This document shows positions 26,385 to 35,001 of a stretch of 64,000 nt of DNA, one piece after another. The stretch is from Neobacillus mesonae (lineage in GTDB: Bacteria; Bacillota; Bacilli; Paenibacillales; Paenibacillaceae). Under the pieces are notes generated by a model. That model was given only the letters and a program-made list of their open reading frames with translations, did not search any database and had not been told where the DNA came from. The DNA is taken from contig JAMBOW010000006.1 in assembly GCA_023715865.1 (NCBI GenBank), forward strand, positions 1 through 64,000, read 5' to 3'. Made by a program: the position numbers and the translations under genes. How positions within the stretch are numbered: the stretch's first letter is position 1; each line of letters starts with the position of its first letter.

Positions 26385-26403
26385 CAGCATCGCCGCCCGC
26401 TGC

Positions 26404-26865
26404 TTGCATGAAGCGAAGCAATGCAAGGCACGCCGAAGGCTAAAGAGGTTTTAGCCTTACTTGTATGAAGCGAGCAAATGCTAGACACGCCGAAGGCTAT
26501 AGGGGTTCTAGCTCTTACTTGCATGAAGCGAGCAATGCAAGACACGCCGAAGGCTATAGGGGTTTTAGCACTTGCTTGCATGAAGCGAAGAAATGCAAGA
26601 CACGCCGAAGGCTACAGGGGTTTTAGCGCTTGCTTGCATGAAGCGAAGGAATGCAAGACACGCCGAAGGCTATAGGGGTTTTAACTCTTACTTGCATGAA
26701 GCGAAGCAATGCAAGACACGCCGAAGGCTATAGGGGTTTTAACTCTTACTTGCATGAAGCGAAGCAATGCAAGACACGCCGAAGGCTATAGGGGTTTTAG
26801 CACTTGCTTGCATGAAGCGAAGCAATGCAAGAAACGCCGAAGGCTACAAGGGTTTTGATATTAAA
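26404..26865. repeat. Array of eight 57-58 bp tandem repeats
   Basis: Units begin at 26404, 26461, 26519, 26576, 26634, 26692, 26750 and 26808, each opening with TTGCATGAAGCGAAGCAATG or a close variant. They continue CAAGACACGCCGAAGGC, then TATAGGGGTTTTA, then a short variable end (GCACTTGC or ACTCTTAC types). Each unit can form a CTTGCAT/ATGCAAG hairpin (disrupted in unit 2) and a GCC-GAA-GGC mini-hairpin. The first, second and last units are the most diverged. Unit length is not a multiple of three and no frame is kept, so it is most likely non-coding. Confidence 0.92.
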
Positions 26866-26880
26866 CCACATTGAAGCGTG

Positions 26881-26918
26881 GTCCTTTCATTTGCCGATAT
26901 CGCGGCAAATGAAAGGAC
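26881..26918. repeat. 38-bp perfect inverted repeat
   Basis: A 16-bp perfect stem (26881-26896 with 26903-26918) closes an ATATCG loop. No T-run follows. It lies just after the tandem array and before aspS. Confidence 0.85.
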
Positions 26919-26991
26919 AGTAGCGCTCCACCACCAACGTAAGTTTTTTCACCTTCCACCATCTGCTGCACCTGCTGCAACTTTCGGGTGT

Positions 26992-27033
26992 CCAGAGGGC
27001 AGCGCCCTCTGGGGTCCTCCCTGTCAGGGAGGA
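26992..27033. repeat. Two adjacent hairpins before aspS
   Basis: CCAGAGGGC/GCCCTCTGG (26992-27000 with 27004-27012, loop AGC) is followed by TCCTCCC/GGGAGGA (27015-27021 with 27027-27033). A further GATTTAGGAGGGTG follows. The pattern resembles interspersed palindromic repeats of bacterial genomes; whether it recurs elsewhere cannot be seen here. Confidence 0.65.
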
Positions 27034-27107
27034 TTTAGGAGGGTGAACTTAAAAGGTTTCCAAAAACATTTACTATATATTTCGATTACAAAGGAGAATG
27101 AACGCAA

Positions 27108-28889
27108 ATGCAGAGAAGTCATCAATGCGGTACACTCACGACGGAGCATATCGGTCAAACAGTTACATTAAATGGTTGGGTACAGACTCGCCGTGACCTG
27201 GGGGGCGTGCTTTTTATTGATCTGCGCGACCGCAGCGGAATTGTACAAATTGTATTTAACCCGGATTATTCCGGCGAAGCACTCAAAATTGCTGACCGTG
27301 TCCGCAGTGAGTACGTGCTTGCTGTAAAAGGTACAGTGGTTAAGCGTGATGAAGAGACGGTAAACTCGAACCTGCCGACAGGTCTGATTGAGGTCCAAAT
27401 TACTGAAGTTGAAGTACTGAACGCAGCCAAAACACCTCCATTCTTTATCGAAGACGGTATTGAAGTGGATGAATCCCTTCGTCTGAAATATCGCTATATG
27501 GATCTGCGTCGTCCGGAAATGCAGGAAACGCTCCGCTTGCGTTCTAAAGCAGCAAAAGTATTCCGCGACTTCTTGGATGAGAAGGAATTTATTGAGGTTG
27601 AAACTCCGATCTTGACGAAAAGCACGCCGGAGGGTGCGCGTGATTACCTCGTACCAAGCCGTGTGCATGAAGGTGAATTTTTCGCTTTGCCGCAATCACC
27701 GCAAATTTATAAGCAGCTTCTTATGGTAGGCGGTCTTGAGCGCTACTACCAAATTGCCCGCTGCTTCCGTGATGAAGACCTTCGTGCTGACCGTCAGCCT
27801 GAATTTACGCAAGTCGACATTGAGACTTCCTTCCTGCAGCAGGATGAGCTGCTTCCGATGATGGAGGAGCTCATGGTCAAATTGTTCCGGGAAACAAAAG
27901 GAATTGAGATCGAGACGCCATTCCAGCGCATTACCTATGCGGATGCTATGGGCAAATACGGTTCAGACAAACCGGACCTGCGTTTTGGCATGGAGCTGAT
28001 CGAGCTGAATGACATCGTGGCAGAGAGCGGAGTAAAAGTATTTGCTTCCGTTATCGAAAAAGGCGGAGAAGTAAAATGCTTGAACGCTAAGGGCTGCGGA
28101 ACATGGACTCGTAAAGAAATCGATGACCTGGGTCCTTATGCTGCGCGTTATGGTGCCAAAGGACTCGCTTGGATCCAAGTCAAAGAAGGCGAGTTTAAAG
28201 GACCTATCGTGAAGTTCATGTCTCCAGAAGAAATTGAAGCAATTAGAGAACGCACAGGTGCGGAAGATGGAGACCTGCTTTTGTTCTCCGCTGACAACAA
28301 AAAAGTGGTTGCTGATGTTCTCGGCGCTTTGCGTTTGAAAATCGGCCGTCAGCTTGGTTTGATTGACGATAATAAGTTTAAATTTGCATGGGTAGTAGAT
28401 TTCCCTCTCCTTGGATACGATGAAGAAGAGAAGCGCTACGTAGCAGAGCACCATCCATTCACTCGTCCGAAGGAAGAGGATCTGCACCTGTTTGAAACGG
28501 ATCCGGGTCAAATTCGTGCACAGGCATATGACCTAGTGCTTAACGGCTATGAAGTCGGCGGCGGTTCCATGCGTATATTCAAACGTGAAGTGCAGGAGAA
28601 AATGTTTGCTGCTCTGGGTCTTTCAACAGAAGAATCTTATGAGAAATTCGGATTCCTGCTGGATGCATTTGAATATGGTACACCGCCGCATGGTGGTATC
28701 GCCTTCGGATTCGACCGTTTGGTTATGCTTCTAACTGGACGGAGCAATCTGCGTGAAACGATTGCATTCCCGAAAACGGCAAGCTCCACGGATCTGCTCA
28801 TGAACGCGCCGTCAGAAGTCGATGGGAAGCAGCTTGAACAGCTTCATATCCGAATTTCCCGCAAACCTAAAGCGGAAAAGAACAGTTAA
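27108..28889 (+). CDS. aspS: Aspartyl-tRNA synthetase (bacterial type)
   Basis: A class II synthetase of 593 aa. The N-terminal OB-fold anticodon domain includes LNGWVQTRRDLGG. Motif 1 region is EVETPILTKSTPEGARDYLVPSR, motif 2 is ARCFRDEDLRADRQPEFTQ, the insert is a GAD domain, and motif 3 is GIAFGFDRLVML. AAGGAG (27091-27096) precedes the ATG. It is the second synthetase gene of the hisS-aspS unit and is followed by tcdA. Confidence 0.97.
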   Translation: MQRSHQCGTLTTEHIGQTVTLNGWVQTRRDLGGVLFIDLRDRSGIVQIVFNPDYSGEALKIADRVRSEYVLAVKGTVVKRDEETVNSNLPTGLIEVQITEVEVLNAAKTPPFFIEDGIEVDESLRLKYRYMDLRRPEMQETLRLRSKAAKVFRDFLDEKEFIEVETPILTKSTPEGARDYLVPSRVHEGEFFALPQSPQIYKQLLMVGGLERYYQIARCFRDEDLRADRQPEFTQVDIETSFLQQDELLPMMEELMVKLFRETKGIEIETPFQRITYADAMGKYGSDKPDLRFGMELIELNDIVAESGVKVFASVIEKGGEVKCLNAKGCGTWTRKEIDDLGPYAARYGAKGLAWIQVKEGEFKGPIVKFMSPEEIEAIRERTGAEDGDLLLFSADNKKVVADVLGALRLKIGRQLGLIDDNKFKFAWVVDFPLLGYDEEEKRYVAEHHPFTRPKEEDLHLFETDPGQIRAQAYDLVLNGYEVGGGSMRIFKREVQEKMFAALGLSTEESYEKFGFLLDAFEYGTPPHGGIAFGFDRLVMLLTGRSNLRETIAFPKTASSTDLLMNAPSEVDGKQLEQLHIRISRKPKAEKNS

Positions 28890-28907
28890 GGGGGACGAAT
28901 CGTCACC

Positions 28908-29648
28908 ATGCTACATCAATTTTCACGTACGGAACTTGCTGTTGGACCGGAAGGCCTTGAAAAGCTGAAAAACAGCACCGTCGCTGTTCTCGGGATCGGA
29001 GGCGTCGGCGGAATGGCCGTCGAGGCTCTGGCCCGGTCAGGCGTTGGTCGAATCATTATGATTGATAAGGATGTCGTAGACATCACAAACATTAATCGCC
29101 AGATTCACGCACTTACAACAACGGTGGGGCAGAAAAAAGCAGAGCTGATGGTAGATCGGGTAAAACTGATCAATCCGGAAATTGAAGCGATTGCCCTTAA
29201 CATGTTTTATACGGAAGAGACTTACGAAGAACTCTTTAAATATGAGCTGGATTATGTGATCGATGCATCAGATACGATTATTTACAAGATCCACTTAATT
29301 ATAGAGTGTCTGAAACGCGGCATCCCGATGATCTCCAGCATGGGTGCTGCCAACAAAATGGATCCGACCAAGTTCCAGGTTGCAGATATTTCGAAGACCT
29401 CAATGGATCCGATTGCTCGTGTGATTCGCAACAAATTGCGCAAGGAGCACGGCATTAAAAAAGGGGTAAAGGTTGTTTTCTCAACCGAACCGCCGATGAA
29501 GCCGCGTCAAGACGTAACGGATAAAATCGTTCCGGAAAACGCGCCTGAGATTCGCAAGGCGAAGCAGCCTCCTGCAAGCAACGCATTTGTGCCTCCTGTA
29601 GCCGGACTTATTATGGTTAGCGAAGCCGTTAAAGAATTACTTGCCTAA
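28908..29648 (+). CDS. tcdA: tRNA threonylcarbamoyladenosine dehydratase TcdA
   Basis: An E1-like ATP-dependent enzyme that cyclises t6A37 to ct6A. The 246-aa protein has the nucleotide-binding GIGGVGGMAVEALARSGVG motif near residues 31-49, then MIDKDVVDITNINRQ, and DYVIDASDTI. It is the counterpart of B. subtilis YrvM, which also follows aspS. A GGGGGA site precedes the start. Confidence 0.93.
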   Translation: MLHQFSRTELAVGPEGLEKLKNSTVAVLGIGGVGGMAVEALARSGVGRIIMIDKDVVDITNINRQIHALTTTVGQKKAELMVDRVKLINPEIEAIALNMFYTEETYEELFKYELDYVIDASDTIIYKIHLIIECLKRGIPMISSMGAANKMDPTKFQVADISKTSMDPIARVIRNKLRKEHGIKKGVKVVFSTEPPMKPRQDVTDKIVPENAPEIRKAKQPPASNAFVPPVAGLIMVSEAVKELLA

Positions 29649-29713
29649 TAAAGAGTAACTTTGTTTTGCATGCTTAAATTAATAACAAAACGAACAAGCT
29701 ATGACTTGTTCCC

Positions 29714-29749
29714 GCGTGAATACCAGCGTATGGTATTCACGCTTTTTTT
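29714..29749 (+). terminator. Terminator after tcdA
   Basis: A perfect 12-bp stem (29714-29725 with 29731-29742), loop GCGTA, then seven T. It lies before the permease start, so a longer in-frame start at 29661 for that gene is unlikely. Confidence 0.93.
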
Positions 29750-29792
29750 CTTTGGAAGGATAAACGAAATAGAAGAAAGAGGATCGAATCAA

Positions 29793-31094
29793 ATGAAAAA
29801 GAACGGTCTGCTCCAATGGCTTGGAATGAGGCAGGAGGATGTGCTCAAGAAAGAGCTTGGAGCCGGAATCATATCTTACTTCTCCATAGTTTATATCGTG
29901 ATGGTCAATGCCTCCATTCTTGCTGATGCAGGAATGCCTTTACAAGCGGCTATGGTCGGGACGCTGCTTACATCAATTGCAGGCTGTCTGTTCATGGCTT
30001 TTATTGGCAAATCGCCGATTATCGTTGTTCCAGGGATGGGAATTAACGCCTTTTTTGCTTACACGCTTGTCCATTCCATGAAGCTGAGCTGGCAGGAAGC
30101 GTTAGCAGTTGTTACGATTACAGGCATTCTGTTTGCAGTGGTGGCCTTTACGAACCTTTATAAAGTCATAAGTGAAGCCATCCCTCACAATTTGCAGCAT
30201 GGTATTACAGTGGGTATCGGGTTATTCCTAACCTTTATCGGTCTTCAAAAAAGCGGAATCGTTGTGGCACATCAAACGACCTTTGTAACGATTGGGCACT
30301 TTGATGATCCCGGTGTGCTCACTGCCTGTCTGACACTGCTCCTTGCTTTTGTGTTGTTTGTGAGGAACGTTCAGGGCGGTCTGTTGATCAGCATGGTAGC
30401 GGGTACAATCTTAGCTTATGTTCTTGGAGCAGCAGAGGCTCCTTCTCAAATGATGTCTGCGTCTGAACCCATTCGGGAGTACGGGCAGCTGTTTGGAGAG
30501 CTTTCGTTTGCGGGATGGATCAACCTTTCTTTTTGGATTGCTGTCTTTTTGCTGCTGCTTATTGTTGTGTTTGAAAATATTGGATTGATCGCCTCCCATA
30601 CAAACATTATTCAGCGGCCAGAGACGTTTAAGGGAAGCCTTCGCGCACTCTCCATTACGAATGTATTTGCGGGTATATTCGGTACAAGCCCAGTGGTGGC
30701 AGCAGCTGAGACAACGGCAGGCATTGCAGCTGGAGGGAGAACGGGACTTACTCCGCTCACAACAGCGGTATTGTTTGGCGCGACATTTTTATTTATCCCT
30801 TTACTAACCCTTATACCGGACAGTGCCATTGCCCCGATTCTTATCATTATCGGCGGACTTATGGTGCAAAGCGTTAAGGATATCAAGTTCTCGGATTATA
30901 CGGAAGCTTTTCCCGCCTTCCTGATCATGGTCATGATTCCTTTTACGTACAGCATCGTGGATGGTATGGCGTTCGGTTTCATCGCGTATCCGGTAGCTAA
31001 GCTGGCTGCGGGAAAAGGGAAAGAGGTTCCCAAGGTGATGTATTTGATCGCTGTACTTTTCATGCTCAACTTCGTTGTATACGCCATGCTGTAA
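29793..31094 (+). CDS. Purine permease, NCS2 AzgA-like family
   Basis: The 433-aa polytopic protein has the AzgA-like hallmarks. The N-terminus is KKELGAGIISYFSIVYIVMVN, then VVPGMGINAFFAYT, and FGTSPVVAAAETTAGIAAGGRTGLT near residue 300. Relatives (PbuG, PbuO) import guanine and hypoxanthine; the exact substrate cannot be told here. ATG 29793 follows AAAGAGGAT. No purine riboswitch is visible between the terminator and the start. Confidence 0.88.
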   Translation: MKKNGLLQWLGMRQEDVLKKELGAGIISYFSIVYIVMVNASILADAGMPLQAAMVGTLLTSIAGCLFMAFIGKSPIIVVPGMGINAFFAYTLVHSMKLSWQEALAVVTITGILFAVVAFTNLYKVISEAIPHNLQHGITVGIGLFLTFIGLQKSGIVVAHQTTFVTIGHFDDPGVLTACLTLLLAFVLFVRNVQGGLLISMVAGTILAYVLGAAEAPSQMMSASEPIREYGQLFGELSFAGWINLSFWIAVFLLLLIVVFENIGLIASHTNIIQRPETFKGSLRALSITNVFAGIFGTSPVVAAAETTAGIAAGGRTGLTPLTTAVLFGATFLFIPLLTLIPDSAIAPILIIIGGLMVQSVKDIKFSDYTEAFPAFLIMVMIPFTYSIVDGMAFGFIAYPVAKLAAGKGKEVPKVMYLIAVLFMLNFVVYAML

Positions 31095-31210
31095 TCGGCA
31101 GCACTTGGGAGTAATTATGGCTTTTCGGTAACGTTTGTGTTATATTAGTACTCCTTTTGCTGTACGGATCCGTCCGAGATGCAAAATAATTCTTAGGAGG
31201 TAACTGAACT

Positions 31211-33376
31211 ATGGATAAATCGTTTCAAAGTGCCTATCAAGAAGAGGAGCAGAGGCTCGAAGACACGATGAAGGAAGTCGACCAGCAGCTTGCGAAACTT
31301 CAGGCAGTTCCGGTCTATACCGGACATGATTTTACAGAACAGGTACTGGAGGCGGGCAGAGAAGAACGCAGACAAAGACTTTCCAAAAGTGTGAAAGAGC
31401 CCTATTTCGGACGTCTTGACTTTGAAGAGCTTGGTACGGAAAACGCTAAGCCGCTCTACATAGGCAAAGTCGGTGTGGACCGTGAGGAATACACGGATCA
31501 GCCGCTGGTTATCGATTGGCGCGCACCAGTGGCAAGCCTCTTCTATTCCTTTACAGGCGGGGAGGGACCTGCCGAATACGAATCCCCTGAAGGAATGATT
31601 GAGGGGCTGGTCTATTTAAAGCGTAATATTGTTATTCGCCAGCAGATTCTCGAGCGGGTGGCCGATACCTACAATCGGGATAGTGACCAGCCTGCCGTAT
31701 CGGATGAGTTCCTCGTCTACAGACTCGGGGAGAACAAGGACAACAAGCTTCGTGACATTGTATCTACAATTCAGGCAGAGCAGGACCGGATTATCCGGGC
31801 AGCCCGGAATACGGCGCTTATTATTCAGGGGGTAGCCGGTAGCGGTAAAACAACCGTTGCACTGCATCGCCTTGCTTTTTTGCTGTATCAATACAAAGAG
31901 CAGGTGTCTGCAGAGAAAATGATTATTTTTGCACCCAATAATATGTTCTTGGATTACATTTCTAACGTGCTGCCTGAGCTGGGCGTTGGCGATATCCAGC
32001 AGAGCACCTTCTCGGATTGGGCATTAAAGCTCTTAAATCTTGATCTCAAGCTAGCGGATCCTGCGGAGACATTGTCTTATTGGTTTGAGGGTGAAGGAGA
32101 GCTGCCGGAAATTACAGATGAAGTACCGGGACGGTTTAAGGGCTCCATCGCTTTTATGAGCATCCTTCGCGATTGCATCAAGAACATGGAGATCAGCTCG
32201 GTACCGGATATGGATTTCTCCCCTTGGGATGGAGCAGTGCTGAAGAGAACAGAGATTGTTAAATGGTTTGAAGAGGAATATAAGCCGTATCCGCTTGCCA
32301 AACGCAAAGAACGGGTTATGGCCCGGGTGCATCGCTGGATCGAGATGGAGCTAAAAAAAGCGCCGTCAGCTGCAGCGCTGAAGGAATGGAAAAAGAAAGC
32401 CTCAGCACGTGAAAAAGCTTATGGGAACAAATGGCCGAAATACGAACCGTTGACGCTGTACAAACAGATTTTTAAAGCGGTCAAAGGCGCGAGTCCGATA
32501 CCGGAGGAGGCTGTCAGCCAAATTCCAAAATCCATCCTTAAGTCGACAGCGCTGGATTTAAAAAACAACGTCGTCAGGGAAGAGGATTTGCCGGCCCTGG
32601 TCTATCTGCATGTACTTGTTAATGAAGTCGACGGGAACCAGCGTTTTGATCATGCGGTCATTGACGAGGCACAGGATTTTTCCCCATTTCATATTGCACT
32701 TTTGGATCTCTTCGTAAAAGGACATTCCTTTACGATTCTTGGGGATCTGTCTCAGGGCATTCATGCTTACCGAGGTGTACATCAGTGGGAAGAGATGAGC
32801 ACGTTATTTGCACCGGAAAATAATGATTATTTTGCGCTGACCCGAAGCTATCGTTCAACAATGGAAATTATCGAGTTTGCCAATACGATTTTGGATAAAG
32901 GCGTTCAAAGCGGCATAACCGCTGTGCCAGTATTCCGGAGTGGAGATGGTGTTCGGCTCATTGATTACGGTCAAGAGGGCAGAGAGGCTTCCTTGAAGAA
33001 AGCAATGTCAACATTGATCGATAAGGACTATCGAACAGTTTCCATTTTGACACGTACCTTGAGGGAAGCGAAAGCTTTGCATGAGAGGCTGAGTGCCGAA
33101 GGGCTTGAGGTCAATCTGATTGATGACGGCAAGCAGCAGTATGAGGGCGGTTATTCAATTCTGCCTGTTTATCTGTCCAAGGGACTGGAGTTTGATGCAG
33201 TCATTGTGGCAGATGCGGATCAGGAGCATTATGGCAGCAGCAGCTGGGATGCCAAGCTCTTATATGTAGGCTGTACACGTGCACTGCACGAGTTATGGCT
33301 GATGAATGGAGAGAAAAGGCCTGACTATGTAGAACAGGACAACGAAGAAATTGTCGTGCAGAGCTGGCCGGAATAG
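31211..33376 (+). CDS. helD: RNA polymerase recycling motor HelD
   Basis: A UvrD-like ATPase that pulls RNA polymerase off DNA after termination. The N-terminal coiled arm (about residues 1-70) is rich in Gln, Glu and Arg. A linker with PLVIDWRAPVASLFY follows. Walker A is GVAGSGKTTVALHR (near residue 207), Walker B is VIDEAQDF (near 483), and late motifs include LTRSYRST, KGLEFDAVIV and LYVGCTRALHELWL. It is 721 aa. The conserved WRAP motif separates it from ordinary UvrD helicases. AGGAGGTAAC precedes the ATG. Confidence 0.92.
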   Translation: MDKSFQSAYQEEEQRLEDTMKEVDQQLAKLQAVPVYTGHDFTEQVLEAGREERRQRLSKSVKEPYFGRLDFEELGTENAKPLYIGKVGVDREEYTDQPLVIDWRAPVASLFYSFTGGEGPAEYESPEGMIEGLVYLKRNIVIRQQILERVADTYNRDSDQPAVSDEFLVYRLGENKDNKLRDIVSTIQAEQDRIIRAARNTALIIQGVAGSGKTTVALHRLAFLLYQYKEQVSAEKMIIFAPNNMFLDYISNVLPELGVGDIQQSTFSDWALKLLNLDLKLADPAETLSYWFEGEGELPEITDEVPGRFKGSIAFMSILRDCIKNMEISSVPDMDFSPWDGAVLKRTEIVKWFEEEYKPYPLAKRKERVMARVHRWIEMELKKAPSAAALKEWKKKASAREKAYGNKWPKYEPLTLYKQIFKAVKGASPIPEEAVSQIPKSILKSTALDLKNNVVREEDLPALVYLHVLVNEVDGNQRFDHAVIDEAQDFSPFHIALLDLFVKGHSFTILGDLSQGIHAYRGVHQWEEMSTLFAPENNDYFALTRSYRSTMEIIEFANTILDKGVQSGITAVPVFRSGDGVRLIDYGQEGREASLKKAMSTLIDKDYRTVSILTRTLREAKALHERLSAEGLEVNLIDDGKQQYEGGYSILPVYLSKGLEFDAVIVADADQEHYGSSSWDAKLLYVGCTRALHELWLMNGEKRPDYVEQDNEEIVVQSWPE

Positions 33377-33389
33377 TTATTTATAGCTT

Positions 33390-33446
33390 GAGGACCCGAG
33401 CCTTATCCGCTTATTCGGATGAGGCTGAGGCGTCCTCGGCTTTTTT
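33390..33446 (+). terminator. Terminator of helD
   Basis: AGCCTTATCCG (33399-33409) pairs with CGGATGAGGCT (33416-33426), one G-U pair. An outer GAGGAC/GTCCTC arm is present and six T follow. It overlaps the 3' end of the convergent gene at 33411-33662. Confidence 0.85.
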
Positions 33447-33662
33447 GAATTGGCGCAAAGTAAAGTATCCAAGGATACAACGAACCCACATGATTGTAAA
33501 TAGAATAGCAGTAAAAAGTTTGGTTTGGGCGGAGGACCAATCAATAGGTCTCGACTCTCCGCTTGAGTAACCTCTCGGGGTCAGCTCGTTAAACAGCATC
33601 GTACCTTGCAGAAATACAACAAATCCAAAACCAATGAGTCTGAGAACGTACTCCTTTTGCAT
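33411..33662 (-). CDS. Small membrane protein C of a three-gene family (83 aa)
   Basis: Two hydrophobic segments (about residues 6-26 and 46-68) flank a loop with the motif RPIDWSSAQ. The second segment ends RCILGYFTLRQFKK. It aligns by eye with the C-terminal half of the next upstream protein (EPIDWGTAQ ... RSVLGFYLLRKL). AAAGGAG on the minus strand supports the ATG. It is not a family I recognise. It is the last gene of a likely operon at 34640-33411. Confidence 0.7.
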   Translation of the reverse strand: MQKEYVLRLIGFGFVVFLQGTMLFNELTPRGYSSGESRPIDWSSAQTKLFTAILFTIMWVRCILGYFTLRQFKKAEDASASSE

Positions 33663-33700
33663 TTTAATGATCTTCTCCTTTTTAAGTGAGAATTGGATAG

Positions 33701-34162
33701 CTAAGGGTTTATTTCGTTATTTGCAATCTCTTTTTCATTCAGCTTTCGCAGGAGATAAAAACCAAGCACAGAACGCAGCAGCATAAATGAGAAGGTAATA
33801 ATGATCAGGAGACTAAATTGTGCCGTTCCCCAGTCAATGGGTTCTGATATACCGTTGTATATTGTTGGATGAAATGCATCACGAAAGTTTGAAGTGTGAA
33901 TCAGGATAAAGATCGTAGATGTAAACAAATTTACTATGATGTTGGTCTTGAATTTGGCCAGCTCTGTTTCTGTCCCTTCTTTCCACAGTTCAAGAAATTC
34001 CAAGATTATATAACATATAAACGAACCTACAGATAGCATTGTAGTAATGATAAACCTTGTGTTAAATAAGGACCCTTCTGGATGACCGATTATATAATGC
34101 AGCGAGCTTACGACAAAAGAAACAACAAAGACGGTGAAAGCAATATTCTTTTTAGAGATAAT
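33701..34162 (-). CDS. Membrane protein B of a three-gene family, probable ATT start (153 aa)
   Basis: The frame stays open from 34162 to 33701 and predicts four membrane segments. The first is NIAFTVFVVSFVVSSLHYII. The ATG at 34039 would delete that segment and cut into the second, and has no ribosome site. The best Shine-Dalgarno, AGGAGG (34169-34174), sits six bases before an ATT at 34162-34160. There is no ATG, GTG or TTG in frame between. The start overlaps the end of gene A by eleven bases, suggesting coupling. It carries EPIDWGTAQ. Function unknown. Confidence 0.6.
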   Translation of the reverse strand: MISKKNIAFTVFVVSFVVSSLHYIIGHPEGSLFNTRFIITTMLSVGSFICYIILEFLELWKEGTETELAKFKTNIIVNLFTSTIFILIHTSNFRDAFHPTIYNGISEPIDWGTAQFSLLIIITFSFMLLRSVLGFYLLRKLNEKEIANNEINP

Positions 34163-34640
34163 CCGAATCCTCCTTAACGGTATCCATCTGTTTTTGATTT
34201 AAAGTTTGAGAGAAGGCTCGAACAACAAGAGCTGAGCGAAGAGCTGTAAGAGCGGCAGTTACAATCACATAGAAGCGAATTAATATATCAAACCAATAGG
34301 GCTTAATTAAATCTTGAATGAGCTCTGAGTCGATCATTAGTAGGCTGAGTTCCAAATAAATCAAATGACTGGTAAGCAATATAATGATGACTGAGCCTAC
34401 AATGGTGAGCTTGTGAGCACGTGACCATTTGATCATATCCTTATGTTCATACGTTTCGTTTCTAAGTCTGCGTTTCTCTGCCATAATGCCATAGATAAGC
34501 ACACTAATGGTTATGATGAGACATACCATATATTCGGCTATTAAAATATGCCCGTCTCGATGAAAGGTAAATAGAAATCTCCCACCAAACATAACCAGAG
34601 TGAGTATAAGCAAACTGGTTGCACCACTTCGTTTTACCAT
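34152..34640 (-). CDS. Membrane protein A of a three-gene family (162 aa)
   Basis: Four hydrophobic segments are predicted. The last one (WFDILIRFYVIVTAALTALRS) is followed by ALVVRAFSQ and a charged tail, the same layout as protein B. ATG 34640 is chosen because AAAGGGGG lies five bases before it on the minus strand; an in-frame ATG at 34667 is upstream of that site. It is the first gene of the likely three-gene operon and divergent from the small gene at 34781. No known family recognised. Confidence 0.7.
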   Translation of the reverse strand: MVKRSGATSLLILTLVMFGGRFLFTFHRDGHILIAEYMVCLIITISVLIYGIMAEKRRLRNETYEHKDMIKWSRAHKLTIVGSVIIILLTSHLIYLELSLLMIDSELIQDLIKPYWFDILIRFYVIVTAALTALRSALVVRAFSQTLNQKQMDTVKEDSDYL

Positions 34641-34780
34641 AGCCACCCCCTTTAAAAAGGAACGCATTGAACAGCATAATAGTTATATTTTACCATAATT
34701 AATTTCCATAAAGGATTTACGTCGGATAAATCGAATTTTGAAAATGAGAAGCTTTGAGCTTTGATGGAGGTGTTGATTTG

Positions 34781-34966
34781 ATGAAATGCGGTGCTAAGAG
34801 ATATACAGTGACAATAAATACAGAAGACAATGCTTTTAAGGAGATTATTGTTAAGGCAAGGACCGCCATTGAAGCTAGAAAAGTGATCCGCAAGCAATAC
34901 GGCCCAAAAATTAAAATCGAAAGCGTGTCTCTTTTGAATCAGGAACAAGAAGGACATGTGCTATGA
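34781..34966 (+). CDS. Small protein of unknown function (61 aa)
   Basis: The product reads MKCGAKRYTVTINTEDNAF then KEIIVKARTAIEARKVIRK and ends in a short acidic tail. The pattern suggests a beta-beta-alpha-beta fold. GGAGGTG (34766-34772) lies eight bases before the ATG. It precedes rarA by 35 bases in the same direction. I do not recognise the family. Confidence 0.6.
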   Translation: MKCGAKRYTVTINTEDNAFKEIIVKARTAIEARKVIRKQYGPKIKIESVSLLNQEQEGHVL

Positions 34967-35001
34967 TAAGGGTATAGTAAGCACAAGTTAAGGGAAGTGA
35001 A

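Noticed and set aside
26210..26581. Minus-strand frame encoding repeated FGVSCIA-like segments
   Set aside because: It arises from the tandem repeat array and the antisense of hisS; unit length of 57-58 breaks the frame and no ribosome site is present.
26404..26865. CRISPR array
   Set aside because: The entire 57-58 bp unit is conserved; there are no unique spacers and no cas genes in the window.
26878..27171. 97-codon frame overlapping the aspS start
   Set aside because: It runs through palindromes in a different frame from aspS, with no ribosome site.
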